Shown here piece by piece: positions 8,835 to 16,127 of a stretch of DNA of 37,592 nt. The position numbers and the translations under genes were made by a program. This DNA is from an uncultured Brachyspira sp. GTDB lineage: Bacteria; Spirochaetota; Brachyspiria; Brachyspirales; Brachyspiraceae. Each line of letters begins with the position of its first letter. Position 1 is the stretch's first letter. The stretch is from contig CALXXQ010000089.1 of assembly GCA_944392715.1 (NCBI GenBank), forward strand, positions 1 to 37,592, in the 5' to 3' direction. Under the pieces are notes generated by a model. The model was not told the origin of the DNA and made no database searches. It saw nothing but the letters and a program-made list of their open reading frames with translations.

Positions 8835-10601
8835 TTATTGAGCAGCTTGATTAGTATTATTATTTTGCTGATTTCTTAATATCATAGCTTCATCATAAGT
8901 TATGTATTCCATATTAGGATCATAAGTACCAGCTCTTTCTTCACCATTCATGCTAGGTATAGTTAATACCTGACCTGGTAATATTAAGTCTGGGTTATTA
9001 GGATCTCTTAATACATTTCTATTAGCTTGATATAATCTGTACCATTGTATAGGATCATTATATATGAATGAGTATCCAGCTATTCTCCATAAAGCATCAG
9101 TTAAAGGAGTTCTTTGTACTACAGTATAATACATAGGAAGTACAGTAACTTTACCTTCAGTATTAACAGTTTGACCAGTAGTAGCATCTATGATTTGACC
9201 AGTTTCATTATTATTGTCTACATCAACTAAATCGCCGTCTCCAGGTCTCTTAGGTCCCATTTCATATATAGCATTCATATTTCTATTAGCTTCTTCTAAT
9301 TTTTCTTTAGCTAAAGTATTATCATTATTATTTAATGCATCTTCAGCATCTTTTAATGTTTGAGAAAGATTTTGATCTTCTTCACTATTTGGAATTATAT
9401 AACCTTCATCAACTAATTGCTGATATCTAGCTTTAAGATCATCTAATTGTCTTTGATTTTCTTCTCTAGCTATATTATTATTATTGTTATTAACTAAATC
9501 ATCCATAGCTTTAGAAGCTTCTAATGCTTTTTCACTTGCAGCAGCAGGATCAGTTTCTACTATATTATTAGCATCAGCTAAAAGAGTAGATATATTCTGA
9601 TCAACTTCATCACCTCTTGTTATAGTATTATCATTAACAAGATTGTCATATTTTTCTTGAGCATTAGCTATATCTTGTTTAGCTTTAGCAATAGCATCAG
9701 CTTGTTCTTTTGCAAGAGCTTCTTGTTCTGCTTTTAATCTAGCTTCTTCTTCAGCTTTTTTCTTAGCTTCAGCTTCTGCCTTAGCTTTTGCTTCAGCTTC
9801 TGCTTTAGCTTTTGCAGCAGCAGCCTTAGCTTTTGCTTCAGCTTCTGCTTTAGCTTTTGCAGCAGCAGCCTTAGCAGCGGCTTCTGCTTTAGCTTTTGCA
9901 TCTGCTTCAGCTTTAGTTATACCAGCAAGAGCAGCAGCTACATTTTGCTGTACGCTTGCAAAATTATCAGCTTTTAAAGCTTCATCAGCTTTAGTTAAAG
10001 CACCAGATACAGTTTTATCATTATTATCACCTGCTTTTATGCTTTTACCTAAAGCAGCATTATATTTTCCTCTAGCATCAGCTATAGCTTTAGAAGCAGT
10101 ATCTCTCTCTCTTCCTAAATATCCTTCTTTAACTGTGTTAGCAGAAGCTAATGCATTATCAAAATATTGCAATACTGTATTAAAAGTATTAGAAGCAGTA
10201 TTAAATTCTTCATCATTTTGAGCTACAGTATCAGGACCAGGTATGCTTCCTATATTAGCATTACCTTCTTCAAAGTATTTAACAGCTTCTTCATACTGTG
10301 CTTTGAATTGATTATCAGTAGAAGCTCCCATTTGATTGATTTCTGTTATAGCATTATTAGCATCATTTTTTGTTTTGTTTATTCTAGCATTCATAAGTCT
10401 GTAGAATAATGCCATTTGAGCTTTATCTATACTTAGAGATGCTTCTTGAGATTTATCATAAGACTGTTGATATTGTCCTTCATTTTGCAGAGTATTTGCT
10501 TCTTCTGTTATTCTTGCAGCATCTTCATAAGTTTGTGCTGGCAAAATAGACCATGTAAAAGATAATAAAGCTATAGTAGCTATTATTTTTTTTATTTTCA
10601 T
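8835..10601 (-). CDS. exported coiled-coil protein with a C-terminal LysM domain
   Basis: The signal peptide ends near ILPAQ/TYED. The mature part has helical, TPR-like segments, then a highly repetitive Ala/Lys/Glu coiled-coil (roughly residues 230-310, AKAKAEAEAKAK type). A LysM domain (about 490-555: YYTVVQRTPLTDALWRIAG ... LILPGQVLTIPS) should bind peptidoglycan in the periplasm. I prefer the second of two adjacent ATGs (10601), because AAGGAG lies 6 nt from it and only 3 nt from the first. The lipoprotein gene upstream is 14-17 bp away and surely co-transcribed. The pair recalls the Borrelia LysM protein BB0323 beside lipoprotein BB0324, which affect outer-membrane integrity and division; equivalence is inference. 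Confidence 0.85.
   Translation of the reverse strand: MKIKKIIATIALLSFTWSILPAQTYEDAARITEEANTLQNEGQYQQSYDKSQEASLSIDKAQMALFYRLMNARINKTKNDANNAITEINQMGASTDNQFKAQYEEAVKYFEEGNANIGSIPGPDTVAQNDEEFNTASNTFNTVLQYFDNALASANTVKEGYLGRERDTASKAIADARGKYNAALGKSIKAGDNNDKTVSGALTKADEALKADNFASVQQNVAAALAGITKAEADAKAKAEAAAKAAAAKAKAEAEAKAKAAAAKAKAEAEAKAKAEAEAKKKAEEEARLKAEQEALAKEQADAIAKAKQDIANAQEKYDNLVNDNTITRGDEVDQNISTLLADANNIVETDPAAASEKALEASKAMDDLVNNNNNNIAREENQRQLDDLKARYQQLVDEGYIIPNSEEDQNLSQTLKDAEDALNNNDNTLAKEKLEEANRNMNAIYEMGPKRPGDGDLVDVDNNNETGQIIDATTGQTVNTEGKVTVLPMYYTVVQRTPLTDALWRIAGYSFIYNDPIQWYRLYQANRNVLRDPNNPDLILPGQVLTIPSMNGEERAGTYDPNMEYITYDEAMILRNQQNNNTNQAAQ
9781..9870 (-). repeat. perfect 45-bp tandem duplication inside the LysM-protein gene
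   Basis: Bases 9781-9825 and 9826-9870 are identical 45-mers. They encode a 15-residue Ala/Lys/Glu coiled-coil repeat. Partial, diverged copies continue on both sides, so copy number may vary between strains. Confidence 0.9.
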
Positions 10602-10618
10602 CATTTACTCCTTAAAAA

Positions 10619-11239
10619 TTAATTCTGTTCCTGTTCAAAGGCTTCTATTTCCTGCATCATTTTTTCTAATTGAGCAAGACGTTCTTTTACTAATTTTAAA
10701 GCCTCATCACTTTTATCAAATTGTTCTTTAGTTTTATTGTATAAATCTGTATAAGCTACTTTAGCTTGATAGAGCTTATCAACCATAACTCTGTAATCTT
10801 TAGTTTCAGCTGTGTACATTGCATTAGCTTCTTGATATATAGTATCAGCTTTAGTGAACTCATCACCATACATTACGCTAGCTTTGATATCAATAGCATT
10901 AGTTGCACTTTCATCAGTCTGTTTTTTTAATATTTCAGAATATGGTGGCAAACCTTTGTCTAAAACTATATTATAATTAGTTTCAGCAGTTAATAATAAT
11001 TCTTTTGCCTTTGCAGCCTCATCTTTGTTTTCTTCTTTCATTATAACATCAGCTTCTGCATATCCTTTTTCAGCTATGTCGAAATCTTCTGGAGCAAATG
11101 TTTTTATCTCCGGATATTTGTTTACTACTGTATCTCTTAGAGCAGTTACTCTTTCATATTCTTTTACAGGTAAACCGCCGCAGGAAATAAGCATAAAAGC
11201 TATTAGAGTAATGAAACCTATTTGTACCTTCAATTTCAT
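10619..11239 (-). CDS. coiled-coil lipoprotein, partner of the LysM protein
   Basis: 206 residues. The lipoprotein signal is MKLKVQIGFITLIAFMLISC with lipidated C20 followed by GG. The rest is soluble and strongly helical (for example EDFDIAEKGYAEADVIMKEE and a C-terminal segment rich in Glu/Gln/Leu), which suggests a coiled coil or helical repeats. No enzyme motif is seen. It is the first gene of a two-gene operon with the LysM protein, and a promoter-like site lies about 120 bp upstream. Together they probably form a complex linking an envelope lipid layer to peptidoglycan; this is inferred from the domain pairing. Confidence 0.85.
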   Translation of the reverse strand: MKLKVQIGFITLIAFMLISCGGLPVKEYERVTALRDTVVNKYPEIKTFAPEDFDIAEKGYAEADVIMKEENKDEAAKAKELLLTAETNYNIVLDKGLPPYSEILKKQTDESATNAIDIKASVMYGDEFTKADTIYQEANAMYTAETKDYRVMVDKLYQAKVAYTDLYNKTKEQFDKSDEALKLVKERLAQLEKMMQEIEAFEQEQN

Positions 11240-11367
11240 AATCAGATTAATCCTCCCAATCTTTATAAAATATATTTTATGGCTTTTAAATAAATAAAAC
11301 CAGAATTATCAAAATAAGAAAAAAATATAATTGTATTTTATAATAAAAACATGCAATTATGTTAACT

Positions 11368-11395
11368 ATATTATTATTAACGGTATAAAAGTCAA
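11368..11395 (-). promoter_or_regulatory. promoter candidate for the lipoprotein-LysM operon
   Basis: On the minus strand TTGACT (11395-11390) and TAATAT (11373-11368) are 16 bp apart. This predicts a transcript with a leader of roughly 120 nt before the lipoprotein start. Confidence 0.5.
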
Positions 11396-11455
11396 TAGCT
11401 TTTGTAGTTTTTTATTATTTTCATATAATACAAATGCATATTTTTGTTATAAAAA

Positions 11456-11481
11456 AGGGACTTTACAAATCGCAAGTCCCT
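11456..11481 (-). terminator. terminator after the glutamate-synthase small-subunit gene
   Basis: AGGGACTT (11456-11463) pairs with AAGTCCCT (11474-11481) around a 10-nt loop. On the minus strand it runs into TTTTTTATAACAAAAA, which fits termination of the gene ending at 11511. Confidence 0.8.
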
Positions 11482-11510
11482 ATTTTTAATAAAAAAAATT
11501 AATGAATAAA

Positions 11511-12911
11511 TTATTTACTAGACAAATATTTATCTATTCCTGCAGCAGCTTTTTTACCATCACCTATAGCCAAAATAACTGTAGCAGCTCCTCTTGCAGC
11601 ATCTCCGCCTGCAAATACTCCTTCTATAGAAGTAGCACAAGTTTCTTCATTTATTTCATAAGTACCTTTTCTAGTTGTTTTTAGATCATGTACTTTTCTA
11701 GCTATAAGAGGGTTTGGTGTAGTACCTATTGCTATAACAACAGCATCAACTTCTATATCCTCAGTTTGTCCTTCAACAGGTACAGGCTTTCTTCTTCCAT
11801 CAGGGTCAGGATCTCCAAGCTCCATAACCTGAGTTCTTACAGCTGTAACATTATCATTTTCATCTCCAAGTATTTCTAAAGGAGCTCTTAAGAATCTGAA
11901 ATCTACTCCTTCTTCCATAGCATGGTGAATTTCTTCTAATCTTGCTGGAAGTTCTTTTTCTGTTCTTCTATATATTATATATACTTTTTCTGCGCCTAAT
12001 CTTACAGCGGTTCTGCAAGCATCCATAGCTACGTTACCGCCTCCTAATACAGCAACTTTTTTATGCTTTATTACAGGAGTATCAACTTCTGGGAACTTAT
12101 AAGCACCCATTAAGTTAACTCTTGTTAAATATTCATTAGCAGAATATACACCGCAGAAATGTTCTCCAGGTACATTTAAAAATACAGGGAGTCCTGCTCC
12201 TGTTCCTAAAAATATAGCATCATATTCTTTTCTTAGTTCTTGGAAATCTAAAGATATACCAGCAACTTCATTGATTTTAAATTTAACGCCGTCTTTTTTA
12301 AGATTTTCTACTTCATGAGCTACTAATTCTTTAGGTAAGCGGAATTCTGGTATTCCATACATTAATACTCCGCCTATAGTATGTAAAGCCTCTAATACTG
12401 TAACATCATATCCTAATTTTATTAAGTCTCCAGCACAAGCCAATCCTGCAGGACCAGCTCCTACTATACATACTTTTTTACCATTTTTTTCTACCTGTAA
12501 ATTTTCATGTTTAGAATGCTTTCTTTCATAATCAGCAACAAACATTTCTAATTTACCAATAGCAACTGGTTCAAATTTTTTACCAACCACACATCTTTCT
12601 TCGCATTGTTCTTCCTGAGGGCATACTCTTCCGCAAGCAGCTGGTAATGCATTTGTTTCTTTAATTTTTTTAGCTGCTTCTAAAAATTTCTTTTCTGCTA
12701 TAAGTCCTATAAATTCAGGTATTTTTACTTTAGCTGGGCAGCCTTCCATACAGTGCGGTACTTTACAATCTAAACATCTTAAAGCCTCCTGATATGCTTG
12801 TTCTTCAGTATATCCAAGAGGAACTTCTTTAAAGTCATGTTTTCTTTCTTCAGCACTTCTAGTAGGCATTTCTTGTCTAGGTATTTCTCCTAGTTTTGAT
12901 CTTGGTGGCAT
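11511..12911 (-). CDS. gltA: NADPH-dependent glutamate synthase small subunit / flavin oxidoreductase
   Basis: A 466-residue iron-sulfur flavoprotein that passes electrons from NADPH. The N-terminal cysteine clusters are C46, C49, C54, C58 (CLDCKVPHCMEGC) and C93, C97, C103, C107 (CGRVCPQEEQCEERC). The FAD site is GAGPAG (151-156) and the NADPH site GGGNVAMD (290-297); a C-terminal GGDAARGAATVILAIGDG follows. The length and motifs match the homotetrameric archaeal/clostridial GltA type. The same family includes NfnB/SudA-like subunits of ferredoxin:NADP transhydrogenase, and no large subunit is adjacent to decide. It has its own promoter and terminator, so it is a single-gene unit. Confidence 0.85.
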   Translation of the reverse strand: MPPRSKLGEIPRQEMPTRSAEERKHDFKEVPLGYTEEQAYQEALRCLDCKVPHCMEGCPAKVKIPEFIGLIAEKKFLEAAKKIKETNALPAACGRVCPQEEQCEERCVVGKKFEPVAIGKLEMFVADYERKHSKHENLQVEKNGKKVCIVGAGPAGLACAGDLIKLGYDVTVLEALHTIGGVLMYGIPEFRLPKELVAHEVENLKKDGVKFKINEVAGISLDFQELRKEYDAIFLGTGAGLPVFLNVPGEHFCGVYSANEYLTRVNLMGAYKFPEVDTPVIKHKKVAVLGGGNVAMDACRTAVRLGAEKVYIIYRRTEKELPARLEEIHHAMEEGVDFRFLRAPLEILGDENDNVTAVRTQVMELGDPDPDGRRKPVPVEGQTEDIEVDAVVIAIGTTPNPLIARKVHDLKTTRKGTYEINEETCATSIEGVFAGGDAARGAATVILAIGDGKKAAAGIDKYLSSK

Positions 12912-12958
12912 ATATTTCTCCTATTTTTTAGGTTTTTAACTAATTATTAATGCCAAAT

Positions 12959-12986
12959 ATTATACTACAATTTTAAATATAATCAA
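12959..12986 (-). promoter_or_regulatory. promoter for the glutamate-synthase small-subunit gene
   Basis: On the minus strand TTGATT (12986-12981) and a full-consensus TATAAT (12964-12959) are 16 bp apart. They lie about 50 bp before the start codon. Confidence 0.6.
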
Positions 12987-13028
12987 TGGTAATATAGTTT
13001 TTTAATATAAAAATATATTTTTAAACTA

Positions 13029-13066
13029 TTGACTATAATTATTTTTTATCATATAATAATATGATA
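13029..13066 (+). promoter_or_regulatory. rpmB promoter with an overlapping palindrome
   Basis: TTGACT (13029-13034) and TATAAT (13052-13057) are 17 bp apart. The inverted repeat TATCATATAATAATATGATA (13047-13066, 8-bp arms, 4-nt centre) covers the -10 box and the likely transcription start, where an operator would sit. Confidence 0.6.
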
Positions 13067-13110
13067 CATAGTTAGAATTTTTTTATATAATATTTTATTG
13101 GAGGAAAATA

Positions 13111-13302
13111 ATGGCAAGAGTATGTGAAATATGCGGTAAAGGCAAGCAAAATGGTCATAGCGTAAGTCACTCTAATATAAAAACTAAGCGTTCTTTCAAC
13201 GTTAATTTACAAAATGTAAGAATAGAAGTAAATGGGGCAGTAAGAAAAGCATTAGTATGCACTAAATGCATTAAAGGCAATAAAGTTTCTAAAGCTAAAT
13301 AA
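13111..13302 (+). CDS. rpmB: 50S ribosomal protein L28, zinc-binding form
   Basis: A 63-residue protein with [21 protein letters not shown] and the basic [13 protein letters not shown] typical of L28. Two CxxC pairs are present (C5/C8 and C50/C53), so this is the Zn-containing C+ form, not a zinc-free paralogue. A strong SD (GGAGG) precedes the ATG. The ispH-like gene starts 28 bp downstream and may be co-transcribed. Confidence 0.96.
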   Translation: MARVCEICGKGKQNGHSVSHSNIKTKRSFNVNLQNVRIEVNGAVRKALVCTKCIKGNKVSKAK

Positions 13303-13330
13303 TAAATCAATTCTTAAAAATTAAAAAATA

Positions 13331-15079
13331 ATGAATGTTGATATAGGTAAATTTGCTGGTTTTTGCGACGGTGTGAAATATGCCGTAGAAAACACTTTTT
13401 CACAAGCTGCAAAAAGTAATAGTGAAATATATATAGATGGACATTTAATTCATAATCCTCAAACTCTTGATATGTTGGAAAATATTGGTGTAAAAACATA
13501 TGAAGATGAAGAGGATATGTCTGTTTTAGATGGAAAAACTGTTATTGTAAGAGCACATGGAATATCTCCTAAAAGAAGAGAAGCCCTTTCTAGTCATGCT
13601 AAAAAAATAGTAAATCTTACCTGTAAATATGTGGCTAAAATTCAAGGACTTGTAAAAAAGCATAGTTCTCTTGGATATAGGGTAATAGTAATAGGAAATC
13701 CTACTCATCCTGAAATTGTTGGTGTTTGCGGATATGCTGATGATGTGCATGTTGTATACAAAGATGAAGATTTAAATAAACTTCCTAATGAATCAAAAAA
13801 AACTTTAATAGTAGCACAAACAACTTTACAAAAATCCGTATTCGATAAATTCGTAAATAAAATACAAGATAAGTATAAAGATTGTGAAATAATTATTAAA
13901 AATACTATCTGTGTAGCAACAGAACAAAGACAAAATGAAATATTAGAAATAGCAAAGAGAAATGATGTGGTTCTTGTAATAGGTGGCTCTGAAAGCTCAA
14001 ATACAAGAAATTTATATAATATTGCATCAGCGATTAAGCCTGCATTTTATGTTGAATATAAAGAAGATTTAAATAATATAGATTTATCAAACTATAAAAA
14101 TATAGGAATTATGGCTGGGGCTTCTACTCCTGATTGGCTTATAGAAGATGTAGCACAGACTATAAAAGATAAATATTCAAGTGATATAAGCAGATTTTTT
14201 TCAAGTATATTTGATTTTCTTAATTATGGTTATATTTTCTTTTCTGTAGGTGCTTTTTTAATGTCATATGCTATATATGATATATTATCAAAGCCTTTTC
14301 AGTATAAAATAGGTATAGTAATAGCATTATATTATTTATATATGAGTTTGGGTAATGGATATAGTAATTATACCATTAAAATAAGTGATAAAAGAAGATA
14401 TTTATTCTATCAAAATAATAAAATATTCTTTATGTCATTAATGGCAATAAGTTCCTTATTAATGTTTTATTTTGCATATAAGGTTGATATTGGTATATTA
14501 ATGCTTTCTATACTTTCCAGTTTGCTTGGAGTAGGGTATAATATTAGCTTTGAAAATAAATCTAGATTTGAAGGTTCATTTTTCTTTAGATTATTTAAAA
14601 AACTTATACCGTTCAAAGCTATAGTTATATCTGTTGCCGTTACAGTATTATTGAATGGTTCTATATTTATTATGAATAGAAATATATTTACAGAAAATCC
14701 ATTTTTATTTTTATTTTCTACTAGTATAGTATTTTTATTTATGTTCATAAGACAGGCTTTGATTGAAATAAAATTCTCTCAAAGTGATAAAATAGCAGGT
14801 GCTGTAACTTTAACTACATATATAGATTCCTCAAAATTGGCATTTATAACAGGAATAATACCTATTATCTTAGCTTTATTTATGATAATTGGATTTGCTG
14901 TTATTGGTAAGTCTAGTTTTGATATTGATAAATTGAAATATTTATTTCCTATTATATATAGCAGTATAATCTCATTTGTTGTTATGAAAAAGAAGATAAT
15001 AACAAGCAGACATTTATTTTCAATCTTAATAGATTCACCGCTTTATATATTATTTTTAGCGGCATTAATTAATATTTAA
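13331..15079 (+). CDS. ispH: IspH (HMBPP reductase) fused to a nine-helix UbiA-like membrane domain
   Basis: Residues 1-285 are a complete IspH, the [4Fe-4S] enzyme making IPP and DMAPP in the last step of the MEP pathway. Cluster cysteines are C12 (GFCDGVKYAVEN), C98 and C194; substrate residues include H41 (LIHNP), H76 (RAHG), E128 (PTHPEIVG), QTT at 163-165 and SSNT at 222-225. Residues ~295-582 add about nine hydrophobic helices. They weakly resemble UbiA prenyltransferases (NGYSNYTIKISDKRRY; FIRQALIEIKFSQSD..AGAVTL), but both Asp-rich metal motifs are degenerate. No SD is visible before ATG 13331, yet an in-frame TAA at 13322 makes this ATG the earliest ATG in frame. The IspH part is certain; the C-terminal function is inference. 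Confidence 0.9.
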   Translation: MNVDIGKFAGFCDGVKYAVENTFSQAAKSNSEIYIDGHLIHNPQTLDMLENIGVKTYEDEEDMSVLDGKTVIVRAHGISPKRREALSSHAKKIVNLTCKYVAKIQGLVKKHSSLGYRVIVIGNPTHPEIVGVCGYADDVHVVYKDEDLNKLPNESKKTLIVAQTTLQKSVFDKFVNKIQDKYKDCEIIIKNTICVATEQRQNEILEIAKRNDVVLVIGGSESSNTRNLYNIASAIKPAFYVEYKEDLNNIDLSNYKNIGIMAGASTPDWLIEDVAQTIKDKYSSDISRFFSSIFDFLNYGYIFFSVGAFLMSYAIYDILSKPFQYKIGIVIALYYLYMSLGNGYSNYTIKISDKRRYLFYQNNKIFFMSLMAISSLLMFYFAYKVDIGILMLSILSSLLGVGYNISFENKSRFEGSFFFRLFKKLIPFKAIVISVAVTVLLNGSIFIMNRNIFTENPFLFLFSTSIVFLFMFIRQALIEIKFSQSDKIAGAVTLTTYIDSSKLAFITGIIPIILALFMIIGFAVIGKSSFDIDKLKYLFPIIYSSIISFVVMKKKIITSRHLFSILIDSPLYILFLAALINI

Positions 15080-15153
15080 TTTACAGAGTCCAAAAATTAC
15101 AAAAACAGAAAAATTAATTATGTTATATTATCAATTAATACCGCTTAATATTT

Positions 15154-15945
15154 TTAATTCTTTTTCATAAAAAGTGAAGAAGACGAACCAGCAAGATGAT
15201 GTCTTCTTAAATCTATAAGCTCGAATATTGTAGCAGAAGATAAACTTTCTCTTAATGCTTTAGGAGATTTTAATAATTTAATAATCTCTTCATTAACCAT
15301 CCATTCCTCATCATAAACATTGCTCATAGAATCTCTAGGTGCATAAATCATATTGCTTCTAGCCAATACTATAAATCTGTTATTTTCATCATAATAACCT
15401 AATTCCCCAATAAAATAAGCATGAGGCATAGCTAGATTAACATATCTATCACCATAAATATAATTTACTTCTATTTCTTTATGAATTTCACCATTAGTAA
15501 TATCATAACCAAATACATGGAATATTCTTACAGATATTCTTTTTCCTTTTAAAGAATGATAATTTATATCATTATCAGATATATCCCAATAGAAAAAACA
15601 CCATTCAGGATCACGCATCATAAGTACTAATTTTGTTTCATTATATCTATCTGGCAATTCTCTTACTATATCAACTTCATCAGGTATATATTCAGGCTCT
15701 TTCTTTACTTCTTCTAATTTTTCTATATCTTCTTTTACTTTTTTTTCAGATTTTTTCTTTGAAGGTGCTTTTTTAGCTGTAGTCTTTGAAACTGTTTTTT
15801 TAGCAGCAGCTGATTTTACAGAAGCTTTTTTAGGTGTGCTGCTACTTGATTTTTCTTCGGCAACTTTTTTAGTAGTTGTAGCTTTTTTAGCGGCTGTTTT
15901 TTTTGTGGTATCTTCAGCCGCTTTTTCTCTTTTTTTAGTAGCCAT
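15154..15945 (-). CDS. DUF4912 protein with a Lys/Ala-rich N-terminal tail
   Basis: 263 residues in two parts. The first ~80 are very rich in Lys, Ala, Thr and Ser (TTKKTAAKKATTTKK, TTAKKAPSKKKSEKK), like bacterial histone-H1-type tails. The rest fits DUF4912: ELPDRYNETKLVLMMRDPEWCFFYWDIS, followed by a beta-rich segment with GELGYYDENNRFIVLARSN. The domain's biochemical role is not known to me. The tail could bind nucleic acid or an acidic polymer. It is convergent with ispH, and its 5' end faces the chemotaxis receptor. Confidence 0.8.
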   Translation of the reverse strand: MATKKREKAAEDTTKKTAAKKATTTKKVAEEKSSSSTPKKASVKSAAAKKTVSKTTAKKAPSKKKSEKKVKEDIEKLEEVKKEPEYIPDEVDIVRELPDRYNETKLVLMMRDPEWCFFYWDISDNDINYHSLKGKRISVRIFHVFGYDITNGEIHKEIEVNYIYGDRYVNLAMPHAYFIGELGYYDENNRFIVLARSNMIYAPRDSMSNVYDEEWMVNEEIIKLLKSPKALRESLSSATIFELIDLRRHHLAGSSSSLFMKKN

Positions 15946-16040
15946 TAAATATCTCCATAAATTTATATTTTCAAAATAATTATAGAATAAATACTTTTAT
16001 TGTCAATAAGCAGCATAATTTTTTTTATCTTAAATAAATA

Positions 16041-16068
16041 TTGACTTTTTTTCAAAAATTAATAAATT
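16041..16068 (+). promoter_or_regulatory. weak promoter candidate for the chemotaxis receptor
   Basis: TTGACT (16041-16046) and TAAATT (16063-16068) are 16 bp apart, about 60 bp before the start codon. The -10 box is poor, so this is tentative. Confidence 0.35.
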
Positions 16069-16127
16069 AATATAGTCAGTCAAATAAAAAATTAAAATCA
16101 TACAATAACTTAGGAAGATTATTTATT

